Assembly (NCBI GenBank): GCA_017992055.1
Contig: JAGOPK010000003.1
Span: 62,001 to 126,000 of the forward strand
From: Burkholderiaceae bacterium
GTDB taxonomy: Bacteria > Pseudomonadota > Gammaproteobacteria > Burkholderiales > Burkholderiaceae_C
Direction: 5' to 3'
DNA: 64,000 nucleotides
Below, one piece after another: positions 37,339 to 46,112 of the stretch; the first letter of the stretch is position 1, and each line of letters opens with the position of its first letter. A model generated the notes under the pieces. The model saw nothing but the letters and a program-made list of their open reading frames with translations. It was not told the DNA's origin and did not search any database. The position numbers and the translations under genes are program-made.

Positions 37339-37752
37339 ATGAAGCACACCCGCATCCGCCCTTTCAACACCAAGGCCACCTACCCCGAGCAGAAGCTCGA
37401 CAACGACCTGTGCCAGGCCGTCGTCGCCCGTGGCCGCACGGTGTTCCTGCGCGGCCAGATCGGGCAGAACCTGGACACCTCGGAGAGCGTGTGCATCGGC
37501 GACGTGGCCGGACAGGCCGAGCAGGCGATGGCCAACATCGCGATGCTGCTGAAGGAAGCCGGCGGCGAGCTGCAGGACATCTGCAAGATCACGATCTACA
37601 TCATCGACCCGCGCTACCGCGAGGCGGTGTACCTCGTCGTGGGCCGGTGGCTCAAGGGCGTGTTCCCGGTGTCCACCGGCATCGTCGTCTCGGCGCTGGC
37701 GCGGCCGGAATGGCTGGTGGAGATCGACGCCACGGCCGTGATCCCCGACTGA
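37339..37752 (+). CDS. RidA/YjgF-family protein
   Basis: The product has 137 residues. Core motifs are ARGRTVFLRGQIGQNLD, QAEQAMANIAMLLKEAGG and DICKITIYIIDPRYREAVY. RidA proteins hydrolyse reactive imines and enamines formed by amino-acid-metabolising enzymes. The arginine that binds carboxylates in true RidA is usually in the C-terminal part; the ending here (ARPEWLVEIDATAVIP) has an Arg-Pro pair. I chose the start at 37339 because it matches family length. It precedes DUF1028 by 13 nt. Its presence implies that an imine or enamine arises in the pathway. Confidence 0.92.
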   Translation: MKHTRIRPFNTKATYPEQKLDNDLCQAVVARGRTVFLRGQIGQNLDTSESVCIGDVAGQAEQAMANIAMLLKEAGGELQDICKITIYIIDPRYREAVYLVVGRWLKGVFPVSTGIVVSALARPEWLVEIDATAVIPD

Positions 37753-37765
37753 CGAGGCACCGCGC

Positions 37766-38437
37766 ATGACCTTCTCCATCGTCGCGCGCTGCCCGGCCAG
37801 CGGCCAGTTCGGTGCTGCCGTGGCGTCGTCGTCTCCCGCCGTGGCCTCGCGCTGCATACGCGGTCGCCAGGGCGTGGGCGCCGCCGCCAGCCAGAACATC
37901 ACCGACCCCGACCTGGGCCCGGCGCTGCTCGACCTGTTGGCCACCGGCCGCACGCCGGCCGAGGCCGTGCAGGCGCTGCGCAGCCGGCCGTTCATCGAGT
38001 ACCGCCAGCTGATGGCCATCGACGCGACCCACCCGCCGGTGGTCTTCACCGGTGCGCAGGCGCTGGGCACGCTGGCCGATGTCACCGGCACGCACGCCGC
38101 CTGCGCCGGCAACATGCTGGCCTCTCGTGACGTGCCCATGGCCATGCTCAGCGCCTTCGAGGCCGCCAAGGGCTCGCTGGCCGAACGGCTGATGCAGGCC
38201 ATGGTCGCCGGCCAGGCCGCCGGCGGCGAGCAAGGCCCGGTGCATTCGGCCGGCCTGCTGGTGTATGGCGAGCAGCAGTGGCCCATCGTGGACCTGCGTC
38301 TGGACTGGGTGGAGAACGACCCCGTCGGCGCGCTGTACCAAACGTGGAAGCTCTACGAGCCGCAGCTGCCGGCCTACATCACGCGGGCGCTCGATCCGCG
38401 GGCCGCGCCGAGCTTCGGCGTACCGGGCAACCTGTGA
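37766..38437 (+). CDS. DUF1028-family protein (predicted Ntn-hydrolase fold)
   Basis: The 223 residues match DUF1028 throughout: MTFSIVARCPASGQFGAAVA, GVGAAASQNITDPDLG, then a C-terminal half with HAACAGNMLASRDVPMAM and MVAGQAAGGEQGPVHSAGLL. No function is established; structures suggest an N-terminal-nucleophile-like fold. It is often seen next to amino-acid transporters, RidA and peptidase-like genes, as here. It is probably a cytosolic amidohydrolase or binding protein for the imported compound; that is inference. Confidence 0.9.
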   Translation: MTFSIVARCPASGQFGAAVASSSPAVASRCIRGRQGVGAAASQNITDPDLGPALLDLLATGRTPAEAVQALRSRPFIEYRQLMAIDATHPPVVFTGAQALGTLADVTGTHAACAGNMLASRDVPMAMLSAFEAAKGSLAERLMQAMVAGQAAGGEQGPVHSAGLLVYGEQQWPIVDLRLDWVENDPVGALYQTWKLYEPQLPAYITRALDPRAAPSFGVPGNL

Positions 38438-38482
38438 TGGCCTGAAGGCGCGGGCCGGTCGATAAACTGCCGGCGGTTTTTT

Positions 38483-38500
38483 CGCGCCGCGCGCGGCGCG
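38483..38500. promoter_or_regulatory. 18-bp perfect palindrome upstream of LysR start
   Basis: CGCGCCGCG is followed immediately by its reverse complement CGCGGCGCG, 17 nt before the LysR ATG. In such GC-rich DNA some palindromes arise by chance. Position next to the start would allow translational or transcriptional autoregulation. Confidence 0.35.
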
Positions 38501-38516
38501 CCTTTCGGTTCCCAAC

Positions 38517-39485
38517 ATGCTCAACCGCGTTTCCCTGCGCCAGATGGAGTATTTCGTCGCCACGGCCAAGCACGGCAGCATTGCCGCGGCCTCGGCGCAG
38601 ATCCACATCTCGTCGCCGTCCATCTCCGCGGCCATCGCCCACATCGAGACGGAGCTGAACGTGCAGCTCTTCGTGCGCCACCCGTCCAAGGGTCTGGGGC
38701 TCACGGCCATCGGCACGCTGGTGCTCAAGCAGTGCGAGGACGTGCTCCAGCAGTCGTCGAGGCTCTACGAGATCGCCTCCGATTCGGGCAACGCGCTCAA
38801 GGGCTCGCTGCGCGTGGGCTGCTTCCAACCGCTGACGCCGATGATCGCGCCCGAGGTCATCTTCGGCTTCTCGCGCGCCTTCGCCATGGTGCAAATGCAG
38901 ATGGTGGAAGGCGACCAGGAAGTGCTGATGAACAAGCTGCACGCCCTGGAGATCGACCTGGCGCTCACCTACGACCTGCACCTCGACAACGACATCGAAT
39001 TCGAGACACTGGCCACGCTGCCGCCCTACGTGCTGGTGAGCGAGCTGCACCCGCTGGCGCAGCAGAGGGCGGTGACGCTGGAGGAGCTGGCACCGCAGCC
39101 TTATGTGCTGCTGGACCTGCCGATGAGCCGCGACTACTTCACCTCGCTGTTCACGCAGGCCGGCGTGGCGCCCAACATCGTCGCCCGCACCCGCTCCGAG
39201 GAGGTGGTGCGCTCGATGGTGGCCAACGGCATCGGCTATGCGCTGTTCAACGTGCGGCCCAAGTCCAACCTCTCGCTGGACGGCAAGCGCCTGGTGCGTG
39301 TGCGCCTCGCCGGCCAGAACCGGCCGATGCTGCTGGGCATGGCGCGCTACAAGCCGGCGAAGGAGTCGACGCTGACGCGCGTGTTCATGGCCCGCTGCCG
39401 CGCCTACATCTCCGACCAATACATCCCCGGCATGAGCGCGGCGAGCTTCTTTGACCCGCGCATGTCGTCGCCCGACGCCGAATGA
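38517..39485 (+). CDS. LysR-family transcriptional regulator
   Basis: The protein has 322 residues. The HTH begins VSLRQMEYFVATAKHGSIA and runs through PSISAAIAHIETEL. The effector domain starts near GSLRVGCFQPLTP. It overlaps the ArgE-like gene by ATGA, so regulator and enzyme are co-translated. An 18-bp perfect palindrome lies 17 nt upstream of its ATG. It is the only regulator within 34289-47515 and is the likely controller of the split importer and enzymes. Confidence 0.93.
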   Translation: MLNRVSLRQMEYFVATAKHGSIAAASAQIHISSPSISAAIAHIETELNVQLFVRHPSKGLGLTAIGTLVLKQCEDVLQQSSRLYEIASDSGNALKGSLRVGCFQPLTPMIAPEVIFGFSRAFAMVQMQMVEGDQEVLMNKLHALEIDLALTYDLHLDNDIEFETLATLPPYVLVSELHPLAQQRAVTLEELAPQPYVLLDLPMSRDYFTSLFTQAGVAPNIVARTRSEEVVRSMVANGIGYALFNVRPKSNLSLDGKRLVRVRLAGQNRPMLLGMARYKPAKESTLTRVFMARCRAYISDQYIPGMSAASFFDPRMSSPDAE

Positions 39486-40681
39486 ATCCCTTGCCTTCGA
39501 CCTCGTCCGAGCCTGTCCCCCGATCCGCCAGCATCGACCTGCTGGAACGGTTGATCGCCTTTGCGTCGGTCTCGCTGCAACCTAACGTCGGCCTCATCGA
39601 GCATGTGGAGCAGCTGCTGGCTGCGGCCGGCATCCGCTCGGTGCGTGCGCCCGACCCGGACGACGCCCGCCGCACCAACCTCTTCGCCAGCACCGGCCCC
39701 GAAGGCGTGCCCGGCGTGCTGCTGTCCGGCCACACCGACGTCGTTCCCGTGGAAGGGCAGCCCTGGACCTCGCCACCGTTCGAGGCCACGAACCGCGAGG
39801 GCCGCATCTACGGTCGCGGCACGGCCGACATGAAGGGCTTTGTCGCCTGCGCCGTCACGGCGATGCTGGCCGCAGCCGGCAGGCCGCTCAAGCGCCCGCT
39901 GCAACTGGCGCTGTCCTTCGACGAGGAAATCGGCTGCGTCGGTGTGCGCCACCTGCTGCGCAAGCTCGAAGGCGTGCTGCCGGCACCGCAGCTGTGCATC
40001 GTGGGCGAGCCCACGCTGATGCGCATCGGCACCGGCCACAAGGGCAAGGCGGCGTACCGCGCGCTGTGCTGCGGCCAGGCCGGCCATTCCGGGCTGGCGC
40101 CGCGGTTCGTCAACGCCGTGCACATGGCCGCCGACCTCGTGGCCGCGCTGCGCGACGTGCAGCGTGAGCTGGCCGAGACCGGCCCGCGCGAGGCAGGCTA
40201 CGGCGTGCCCTACTCCACCGTGCACGTCGGCACGGTGCACGGCGGCCGCGCGCTGAACATCGTGCCGGACAGCGCGGAGCTGCGCTTCGAGATCCGCACC
40301 GTGTCCGAGGACCGGCCCGAGGCCATCCTCCAGCGGGTGCTGGAACGGCTGCGCAGCCGCGTGGCCGCCGAGGCCGTGCACGCCGATGCGCCGCTGCCGG
40401 ACATCCAGCTCGCCAACAGCTACCCGAGCCTGAACACGTCCGAAGATGCGCCGGCCGTGGGCCTGCTGACCCGCCTGCTGCCCCCCGGCACGCCGTGCAC
40501 GAAAGTGGACTACGGCTCCGAAGGTGGCCTGTTCCAGCGCAGCTGGCAGTCCACGCCGGTGCTGGTGTGCGGCCCGGGCAGCATCGAGGTTGCGCACAAG
40601 GCCGACGAGTACGTGGAGGTGTCGCAGCTCGACGCCTGCGACCGCATGCTCGCGGGGCTGGTCGACTTCCTCTGCGAGTGA
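39482..40681 (+). CDS. ArgE-like M20 deacylase (acetylornithine deacetylase family)
   Basis: The 399-residue metallo-amidohydrolase shows LLSGHTDVVPVEGQPW (metal His and Asp), YGRGTADMKGFVACA (bridging Asp), LSFDEEIGCVGVRHL (catalytic Glu pair), CIVGEPTLMRIGTGHKG and DYGSEGGLFQ at the C-terminus. Members remove N-acyl groups from amino acids. Context with RidA, DUF1028 and a polyamine-type importer suggests an N-acylated catabolic substrate rather than arginine biosynthesis. Its start overlaps the LysR stop by 4 nt. Confidence 0.9.
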   Translation: MNPLPSTSSEPVPRSASIDLLERLIAFASVSLQPNVGLIEHVEQLLAAAGIRSVRAPDPDDARRTNLFASTGPEGVPGVLLSGHTDVVPVEGQPWTSPPFEATNREGRIYGRGTADMKGFVACAVTAMLAAAGRPLKRPLQLALSFDEEIGCVGVRHLLRKLEGVLPAPQLCIVGEPTLMRIGTGHKGKAAYRALCCGQAGHSGLAPRFVNAVHMAADLVAALRDVQRELAETGPREAGYGVPYSTVHVGTVHGGRALNIVPDSAELRFEIRTVSEDRPEAILQRVLERLRSRVAAEAVHADAPLPDIQLANSYPSLNTSEDAPAVGLLTRLLPPGTPCTKVDYGSEGGLFQRSWQSTPVLVCGPGSIEVAHKADEYVEVSQLDACDRMLAGLVDFLCE

Positions 40682-40688
40682 CGTCCGG

Positions 40689-40707
40689 GCCTGGGGGATG
40701 CCCAGGC
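40689..40707. terminator. Possible bidirectional terminator hairpin between convergent genes
   Basis: GCCTGGG and CCCAGGC form a perfect 7-bp stem with a 5-nt loop between the ArgE-like stop (40681) and the FMN-enzyme stop (40721). There is no clear T-tract on either side, so it is a weak intrinsic terminator candidate. Confidence 0.4.
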
Positions 40708-40720
40708 TCGGTGTCCGGCT

Positions 40721-41869
40721 TCAGGCGGCGCGCATCTGCAGGATCTCGCGATCCACCGCCTCGATGTGCGTGCGGCCGCAGAAGGCCATCGTCAGGTCGA
40801 GCTCGTTGCGGATGATCTCCAGTGCCGTGGCCACGCCCTCGCGGCCCAGGGCACCGAGCCCGTACATCATCGCGCGGCCGATGTAGGTGCCGCGTGCGCC
40901 GAGCGCGATGGCCTTGAGCACGTCCTGGCCCGAGCGGATGCCCCCGTCCATGTGCACCTCCACGCGATCGCCCACCGCCTCGACGATGCGCGGCAGCGTC
41001 GAGATCGACGACGACGCGCCGTCGAGCTGCCGGCCGCCGTGGTTGGACACGATCACCGCGTCGGCCCCGCTGGCCACGGCCAGGCGGGCGTCCTCGGGGT
41101 GCTGGATGCCCTTGACGATCAGCGGCCCCCTCCAGCGTGACCGGATCCACTCGATGTCCTGCCATGACAGCCGCGGATCGAACTGGTCGCGCGTCCACTC
41201 CACCAGCGAGCCGATGCCGTCCACGCCCTTGGCGTGGCCGACGATGTTGCCGAAGTGGCGGTGCCGCGTGCCCAGCATGTGCCAGCACCAGCGCGGCTTG
41301 CTGGCGAGGTTGATCAGGTTCCTGAGCGTGGGCCTGGGCGGGGTGGACAGGCCGTTGATGCGGTCCTTGTGGCGCTGGCCGAAGACCTGCAGGTCCATGG
41401 TCACCACCAGCGCCGAGCAGTTGGCGGCCTGCGCCCGTTCGATCAGGCTGGCCACGAAGCCGCGGTCGCGCAGCACGTAGAGCTGGAACCAGAACGGATG
41501 CCGCCCGGTGGCCTCGGCCACGGCCTCGATCGGGCAGATGCTCATCGTCGACAGCGTGAACGGGATGCCGAAGTCCTTGGCCGCCAGCGCGGCGAGGATC
41601 TCGCCATCGGCGCGCTGCATGCCGGTCAGGCCGGTGGGCGCGATGGCCACCGGCATGCGCACGGCCTGTCCCACCATCGTGCTGGCGGTGCTGCGCTCGG
41701 CGATGTCCACCGCCACGCGCTGGCGGAACTCGATGCGGCGGAAGTCCTCCTCGTTGGCGCGGTACGAGTACTCCGTCCACGAGCCCGCATCCACGTAGTC
41801 GTAGAACATGCGCGGCACGCGCTTCTTCGCGAGCCGGCGCAGGTCTTCGACGCAGGTGATGACGGGCAT
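40721..41869 (-). CDS. FMN-dependent (S)-2-hydroxyacid oxidase/dehydrogenase
   Basis: The 382 residues form a TIM-barrel of the glycolate oxidase / lactate dehydrogenase family. PRMFYDYVDAGSWTEYSYRA carries the N-terminal Tyr, PVAIAPTGLTGMQRADGE the FMN site, PLIVKGIQHPEDA the Lys, and VSNHGGRQLDGA the catalytic His and Arg; DGGIRSGQDV and GRAMMYGLGA complete FMN binding. It oxidises an L-2-hydroxy acid to a 2-oxo acid. The start at 41869 lies 5 nt after the monooxygenase stop, so the two form an operon. Confidence 0.92.
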   Translation of the reverse strand: MPVITCVEDLRRLAKKRVPRMFYDYVDAGSWTEYSYRANEEDFRRIEFRQRVAVDIAERSTASTMVGQAVRMPVAIAPTGLTGMQRADGEILAALAAKDFGIPFTLSTMSICPIEAVAEATGRHPFWFQLYVLRDRGFVASLIERAQAANCSALVVTMDLQVFGQRHKDRINGLSTPPRPTLRNLINLASKPRWCWHMLGTRHRHFGNIVGHAKGVDGIGSLVEWTRDQFDPRLSWQDIEWIRSRWRGPLIVKGIQHPEDARLAVASGADAVIVSNHGGRQLDGASSSISTLPRIVEAVGDRVEVHMDGGIRSGQDVLKAIALGARGTYIGRAMMYGLGALGREGVATALEIIRNELDLTMAFCGRTHIEAVDREILQMRAA

Positions 41870-41874
41870 GCCCG

Positions 41875-43137
41875 TCAGGCCTTCTCGTAGGTCCGGTAGC
41901 CTTCCTGCGTGACGATGTGGTCGGCGATGTACTTCGCGTCGTGCCACACGCCGTAGATGAACGACGACGCGCGGTTCACGAGGTTGGGCAGGCCGAGGAA
42001 GTAGATGCCGCTCTCGGCCGAGATGCCGCGCTTGTGGAACGGCAGGCCCTTGTCGTCGAAGGCGTTGGCGGTGGCGAGCCAGCGGAAGTCGAAGCTGAAG
42101 CCGGTGGCCCACAGGATGGTGGACACGCCGGCCGCGGCCAGGTCCAGGCTGAGGATGGGCTGCTTCAGGCACTCGGGGTCGGGCAGCAGTTCCCAGGCAT
42201 CGGGCTCGGGCGGGAACGGCAGGCCGTGCTCCTCGATGTAGGCATCGGCTTCGCGCAGCACGTCGAAATAGGCCTTGTCGCCATCGGCCACGTTCTGCGC
42301 CAGTCCCGGCTCGAATTGCATCACGCCGTCGGTGTACGACATCGTCAGGCCGACCAATTGAATGCCGGCGTGCGCGAGGCGGCGGAAGTCCACCGTCTTG
42401 CCGCCTTCGTAGCCGCTCACCGCGAAGGCCACGTGCTGCTTCTTCGGCCGGATCTTGACTTCGTCCCACAGGCCGAGGGCACCCAGCCACCAGACGTAGT
42501 CACGGCCGCGGTACGAGCGCGGCGGGCGGTAGTGCTCGCCCACCGAGAGGTACACGCTGCGGCCGGCCTGCCGCAGTTCCTCGGCGATCTGCGAGCCCGA
42601 GGCGCCGGCGCCCACCACCAGCACCGCGCCCTCGCGCAGCTGGCCCGGGTTCTTGTAGGCCGAGGAGTGCAGCTGCTGGATCGCGGCCGTCTCGGGCACG
42701 ATCTTCGGGTACGACGGCGTCTGGAACGGGCCGGTGGCCGCCACCACGTTCACCGCATCGATCACGCCGTCGGACGTGACGACATTGAAGCCCGAGCGCC
42801 CCGGGTGGCGCTCGACCTTGAGCACCTCGACGCCGGTGCGGATCGGCGCACCGAGCATGCGGGCATAGTCCTCGAAGTAGTCGGCCATGCGCTCTTTTGG
42901 CGGAAAGGCCTCGGGCGACAGGCCTTCGAACTTCAGGCCGGGGAAGCGGTCGTGCCAGGCGGGGCCGTTGGCCACCAGCGAGTCCCAGCGTTCCGACCGC
43001 CAGCGCTCGGCGATGCGGCTGCGCTCGAGCACGACGTGCGGCACGCCCATCGCCTTCAGGTGCTCGCTCATCGCGATGCCCGCCTGGCCGGCGCCCACCA
43101 CGACGGTGTTGATCTTTTCCACGGTTTCCAAGGTCAT
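41875..43137 (-). CDS. Flavin-containing monooxygenase-like NAD(P)/FAD oxidoreductase
   Basis: The product has 420 residues. INTVVVGAGQAGIAMSEHL is the FAD Rossmann motif, and VLVVGAGASGSQIAEEL is the NADPH motif; ATGPFQTPSYPKIV lies between them. The C-terminus has ILWATGFSFDFRWL. This two-Rossmann plan is that of FMO/YUCCA-like N- or C-oxygenases. The start at 43137 (MTLETVEKIN) puts the FAD motif at the N-terminus; longer starts are possible. It is transcribed with the FMN oxidase and divergently from the ATPase gene. Substrate unknown; oxidation of an amine or imine is plausible. Confidence 0.88.
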   Translation of the reverse strand: MTLETVEKINTVVVGAGQAGIAMSEHLKAMGVPHVVLERSRIAERWRSERWDSLVANGPAWHDRFPGLKFEGLSPEAFPPKERMADYFEDYARMLGAPIRTGVEVLKVERHPGRSGFNVVTSDGVIDAVNVVAATGPFQTPSYPKIVPETAAIQQLHSSAYKNPGQLREGAVLVVGAGASGSQIAEELRQAGRSVYLSVGEHYRPPRSYRGRDYVWWLGALGLWDEVKIRPKKQHVAFAVSGYEGGKTVDFRRLAHAGIQLVGLTMSYTDGVMQFEPGLAQNVADGDKAYFDVLREADAYIEEHGLPFPPEPDAWELLPDPECLKQPILSLDLAAAGVSTILWATGFSFDFRWLATANAFDDKGLPFHKRGISAESGIYFLGLPNLVNRASSFIYGVWHDAKYIADHIVTQEGYRTYEKA

Positions 43138-43333
43138 TCTTCGGTTTCCTGAGCAGGGATGGCGGCCAGTCTGCGCAAGGCCATTCCCTTTGGAAATCAC
43201 GTTTTTCGGACGCACGGCTTAGGAAAAAGCAAAGCGCGAGGCACGGCCCCCCGGCACACGGCGCGTTTCGCTTTTTCCGAGCCCGGGGCTCAGCATCCAC
43301 AAAGCGCCGAACGCGTGCGCTTGCACTATCGTG
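43138..43333. promoter_or_regulatory. Divergent promoter region with large inverted repeat
   Basis: This 196-bp gap lies between the monooxygenase (minus) and ATPase (plus) genes. Seen: a 17-bp arm at 43222-43238 (GGAAAAAGCAAAGCGCG) whose reverse complement recurs at 43262-43278 with 15 of 17 matches, spaced by 23 bp. A separate GTTTTTCGGA lies at 43201. The repeat is either a regulator operator or a hairpin; with a T-run at its 3' arm it could also attenuate transcription towards the ATPase. Nothing else is recognised. Confidence 0.5.
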
Positions 43334-44461
43334 ATGGCCATGAATGCTGCCTCCCCTGCCGTCCAGACCGACGTTGCCGTCAGCCTGGAAGGCGTCGTCA
43401 AGAAGTACCGCGACCAGACCGTGCTGCACGAGGTGTCGCTGAAGATCCGGCGCGGTGAGTTCCTCACCCTGCTCGGCCCCTCGGGCTGCGGCAAGACGAC
43501 GCTGCTGAACCTGATCGCCGGCTTTGCCGAGGCCGACAACGGCGAGATCTTCATCGACGGCAAGCCGGTGACCAGCGAGCCGCCGCACCTGCGGCAGATC
43601 GGCATCGTGTTCCAGAACTACGCCCTCTTCCCGCACATGACGGTGGAGCGCAACATCGGCTACGGCCTGCGCATGCGCGGCACGCCCAAGGACGAGCTCG
43701 ACCGCCGCGTGAAGGAAGCGATGGCGATGGTCAAGCTCGACGGCCTGGGACACCGCAAGCCCAAGGAACTGTCGGGCGGCCAGCAGCAGCGTGTGGCGCT
43801 GGCGCGGGCGCTCGTCATCCAGCCGCGCGTGCTGCTGCTGGACGAGCCCTTCTCGGCGCTGGACAAGAGCCTGCGCGGCTCGATGCAGGTGGAGATCCGC
43901 GAGATCCAGCGCCGCCTCGGACTGACCACCGTGTTCGTCACGCACGACCAGGGCGAAGCGCTGGCGATGTCGGACCGCATCGCCGTGATGAGCGCCGGCG
44001 TGATCCGCCAGATCGCCGCGCCGGCCACGCTGTACCAGAGCCCGCAGGACCCGTTCGTGGCCTCCTTCCTCGGCGACGTGAACATCCTGCCGGCGCACCA
44101 CCAGGGCATCAGCGGGCCGGACGTGCAGCTGCGCCTGGGGTCGGGCGTGATCGTGCTGCCGCAGGCGCGGCTGGTGGACCCGGCGCACGAAGGCCAGCGG
44201 CTCGACGTCTACGTGCGCCCCGAGCACCTGCGGCTGGAGCCGCTGCATGCGGGCTCGGTGCTCAGCGGCACGGTGGTGAACCATGTGTTCCAGGGCGACC
44301 ACATCGACACCTCCATCGACGTCGACCTCGGCGCAACGACGCGCCAGGTGGTCACGGTGCGCAGCGCCGGCCTCGGCGCGATGCAGCAATGGCCTGTCGG
44401 CTCGGTGGCCGGCCTCGCATTCCCGGACGAAGGCGTGAGCGTCTTCAGAGCGAAGTCGTGA
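43334..44461 (+). CDS. ABC transporter ATP-binding protein, spermidine/putrescine (PotA) type
   Basis: The 375 residues comprise a nucleotide-binding domain with Walker A LLGPSGCGKTTLLN, Q-loop QNYALFPHMT, signature KELSGGQQQRVALARAL and Walker B VLLLDEPFSALDKSL, then a C-terminal TOBE-type domain (YVRPEHLRLEPL). This is the PotA/CysA architecture. It should energise the importer at 34289-37078, whose operon lacks an ATPase, although 6.3 kb separate them. GTG at 43331 or ATG at 43340 are alternative starts. It leads a five-gene plus operon. Confidence 0.92.
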   Translation: MAMNAASPAVQTDVAVSLEGVVKKYRDQTVLHEVSLKIRRGEFLTLLGPSGCGKTTLLNLIAGFAEADNGEIFIDGKPVTSEPPHLRQIGIVFQNYALFPHMTVERNIGYGLRMRGTPKDELDRRVKEAMAMVKLDGLGHRKPKELSGGQQQRVALARALVIQPRVLLLDEPFSALDKSLRGSMQVEIREIQRRLGLTTVFVTHDQGEALAMSDRIAVMSAGVIRQIAAPATLYQSPQDPFVASFLGDVNILPAHHQGISGPDVQLRLGSGVIVLPQARLVDPAHEGQRLDVYVRPEHLRLEPLHAGSVLSGTVVNHVFQGDHIDTSIDVDLGATTRQVVTVRSAGLGAMQQWPVGSVAGLAFPDEGVSVFRAKS

Positions 44462-44463
44462 CC

Positions 44464-45471
44464 ATGGCGACCCGCATGACGATCCCCGAGACCATGCAGG
44501 CCGTGGTGGCCCGCGAGCCCGGCGATGCCGGCGTGCTGGTGATGGCCGAGCGGCCGGTGCCCGTGCCCGCCGCCGGCGAGGTGCTGCTGCGCGTGCGCGC
44601 CGGTGGCATCAACCGGCCGGACATCATGCAGCGCCAGGGCCTCGCCAAGCCCGGCCCCGGCGTCACCGATGTGCTGGGCCTCGAGGTGTGCGGCGATGTC
44701 GTGGCCTGCGGTGCCGGCGTCGATACCTCGCTGCTGGGGCAGCGCATGATGGCGCTGGTGGCCGGCGGTGGCTACGCGCCGTGGTGCACCGCGCCGGTGG
44801 CGCAGTGCTTCCCGGTGCCGGCTCGCCTGAGCGACGCGGAGGCCGCCGCCCTGCCCGAAGGCCTGTTCACCGTGTGGCACAACCTGTTCGAGCTGGGCCG
44901 GCTGGCGATGGGCGAGACGGTACTGATCCACGGCGCGGCCGGCGGCATCGGCACGCTGGCCGTGCAGATGGCGCATGCCGCCGGCGCCACCGTCATCGCC
45001 ACCGCGAGCGATCAAGCCCGCTTCGACGCCTTGCGCGCGCTGGGGGCCGACCTTGTCATCCACTGGCCGAGCACCGACTTCACGCAGGCCTGCCTGGACC
45101 ACACCGAGGGCCGCGGTGTCGACGTGGTGCTGGACGTCGTCGGCGGCGACTACGTGCGCCGCAACCTGCAGGCCATGGCCTTCGGCGGCCGGCACGTGAG
45201 CCTGTCGTTCATGCAAGGCTCAGCCGTGAGCGTGGAGATGCTGACGCTGATGCAGCGCCAGCTGAGCCTGCACGCGTCGACGATGCGCCCGCAGAGCCCG
45301 TTCGAGAAGGCGCGCATGGCGCGCAGCCTCGCGCGCCACGTGTTGCCGCTGGTGGCCAGCGGCCGCGTCGCGCCTCGGCTGCACGGCAGCTTCCCGCTCG
45401 CCGCAGCGGCCGATGCCCACCGGCAGCTGGAAAGCGGCCAGGTCTTCGGCAAGCTGGTGCTCGTGCCCTGA
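44464..45471 (+). CDS. Zinc-independent quinone oxidoreductase-like MDR protein
   Basis: The 335 residues belong to the medium-chain reductase superfamily (PIG3/QOR type). The N-terminus has GGINRPDIMQRQGLAKPGPG, and the cofactor motif is LIHGAAGGIGTLAVQMAHAAGA. The cysteine/histidine zinc ligands of alcohol dehydrogenases are not present. Such NADPH enzymes reduce quinones, enones or other activated double bonds. It begins 2 nt after the ATPase stop. Role in the pathway: detoxification or C=C reduction (inference). Confidence 0.88.
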   Translation: MATRMTIPETMQAVVAREPGDAGVLVMAERPVPVPAAGEVLLRVRAGGINRPDIMQRQGLAKPGPGVTDVLGLEVCGDVVACGAGVDTSLLGQRMMALVAGGGYAPWCTAPVAQCFPVPARLSDAEAAALPEGLFTVWHNLFELGRLAMGETVLIHGAAGGIGTLAVQMAHAAGATVIATASDQARFDALRALGADLVIHWPSTDFTQACLDHTEGRGVDVVLDVVGGDYVRRNLQAMAFGGRHVSLSFMQGSAVSVEMLTLMQRQLSLHASTMRPQSPFEKARMARSLARHVLPLVASGRVAPRLHGSFPLAAAADAHRQLESGQVFGKLVLVP

Positions 45472-45488
45472 TCCTTGGAGTCCCGACG

Positions 45489-46109
45489 ATGAAACTCATC
45501 TTCGCCCCCACCTCGCCCTTCGTGCGCAAGGTCATGGTCTGCGCCCACCTCACGGGCCAGGCCGATCGCATCGACAAGCTCGACAGTGGCGCGCACCCGG
45601 TGAAGCGCGATCCGCGCATCGCCGCGCACAACCCGCTGGCCAAGGTGCCCACGCTGATCACCGACGACGGCCTGGTGCTGTACGACAGCCCGGTGATCTG
45701 CGAGTACCTGGCCTCGCTGTCGCCGGCGGGTGCGAGCCTCTTTCCGGCGGCTGGTCCGGCGCGCTGGCAGGCGCTGACCCAGCAGGCGCTGGGCGACGGC
45801 CTGCTGGATGCTGCGCTTCTGGCGCGTTATGAACACACGGCACGTCCGCCCGAAGTGCAGTGGCCCACCTGGCGCGCGGCGCTGCTGACCAAGGTGTCCG
45901 CGTGCCTGGAGGCCATCGACGCGCTGGCACCCACCCTCGCCGTCGAGCATCCCACCATCGGCGAGATCACGCTCGGCTGCGGCCTCGGCTACCTCGACTT
46001 CCGGTTCCCGGAGATCGACTGGCGCGCGCTGCATCCGGCGGCTGCGCGCTGGGACGCCGTCTTCCAGACCCTGCCGGCGATGCAGGCGACCCGCCCCTTT
46101 GACGCCTGA
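45489..46109 (+). CDS. Glutathione S-transferase-family protein
   Basis: The product has 206 residues. The thioredoxin-like N-domain starts MKLIFAPTSPFVRKVMVCAH (a catalytic Ser candidate in TSPF) and has NPLAKVPTLITDDG and LYDSPVICEYL, the glutathione-binding Ser. An all-helical C-domain follows. It resembles YibF-type GSTs. It may conjugate, isomerise or dehalogenate an electrophilic intermediate. It is third in the plus operon, 17 nt after the reductase. Confidence 0.9.
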   Translation: MKLIFAPTSPFVRKVMVCAHLTGQADRIDKLDSGAHPVKRDPRIAAHNPLAKVPTLITDDGLVLYDSPVICEYLASLSPAGASLFPAAGPARWQALTQQALGDGLLDAALLARYEHTARPPEVQWPTWRAALLTKVSACLEAIDALAPTLAVEHPTIGEITLGCGLGYLDFRFPEIDWRALHPAAARWDAVFQTLPAMQATRPFDA

Positions 46110-46112
46110 ACC

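Noticed and set aside
39482-40681. Naming the M20 gene argE of arginine biosynthesis
   Set aside because: Context is a catabolic cluster with importer, RidA and LysR, so only family membership is claimed.
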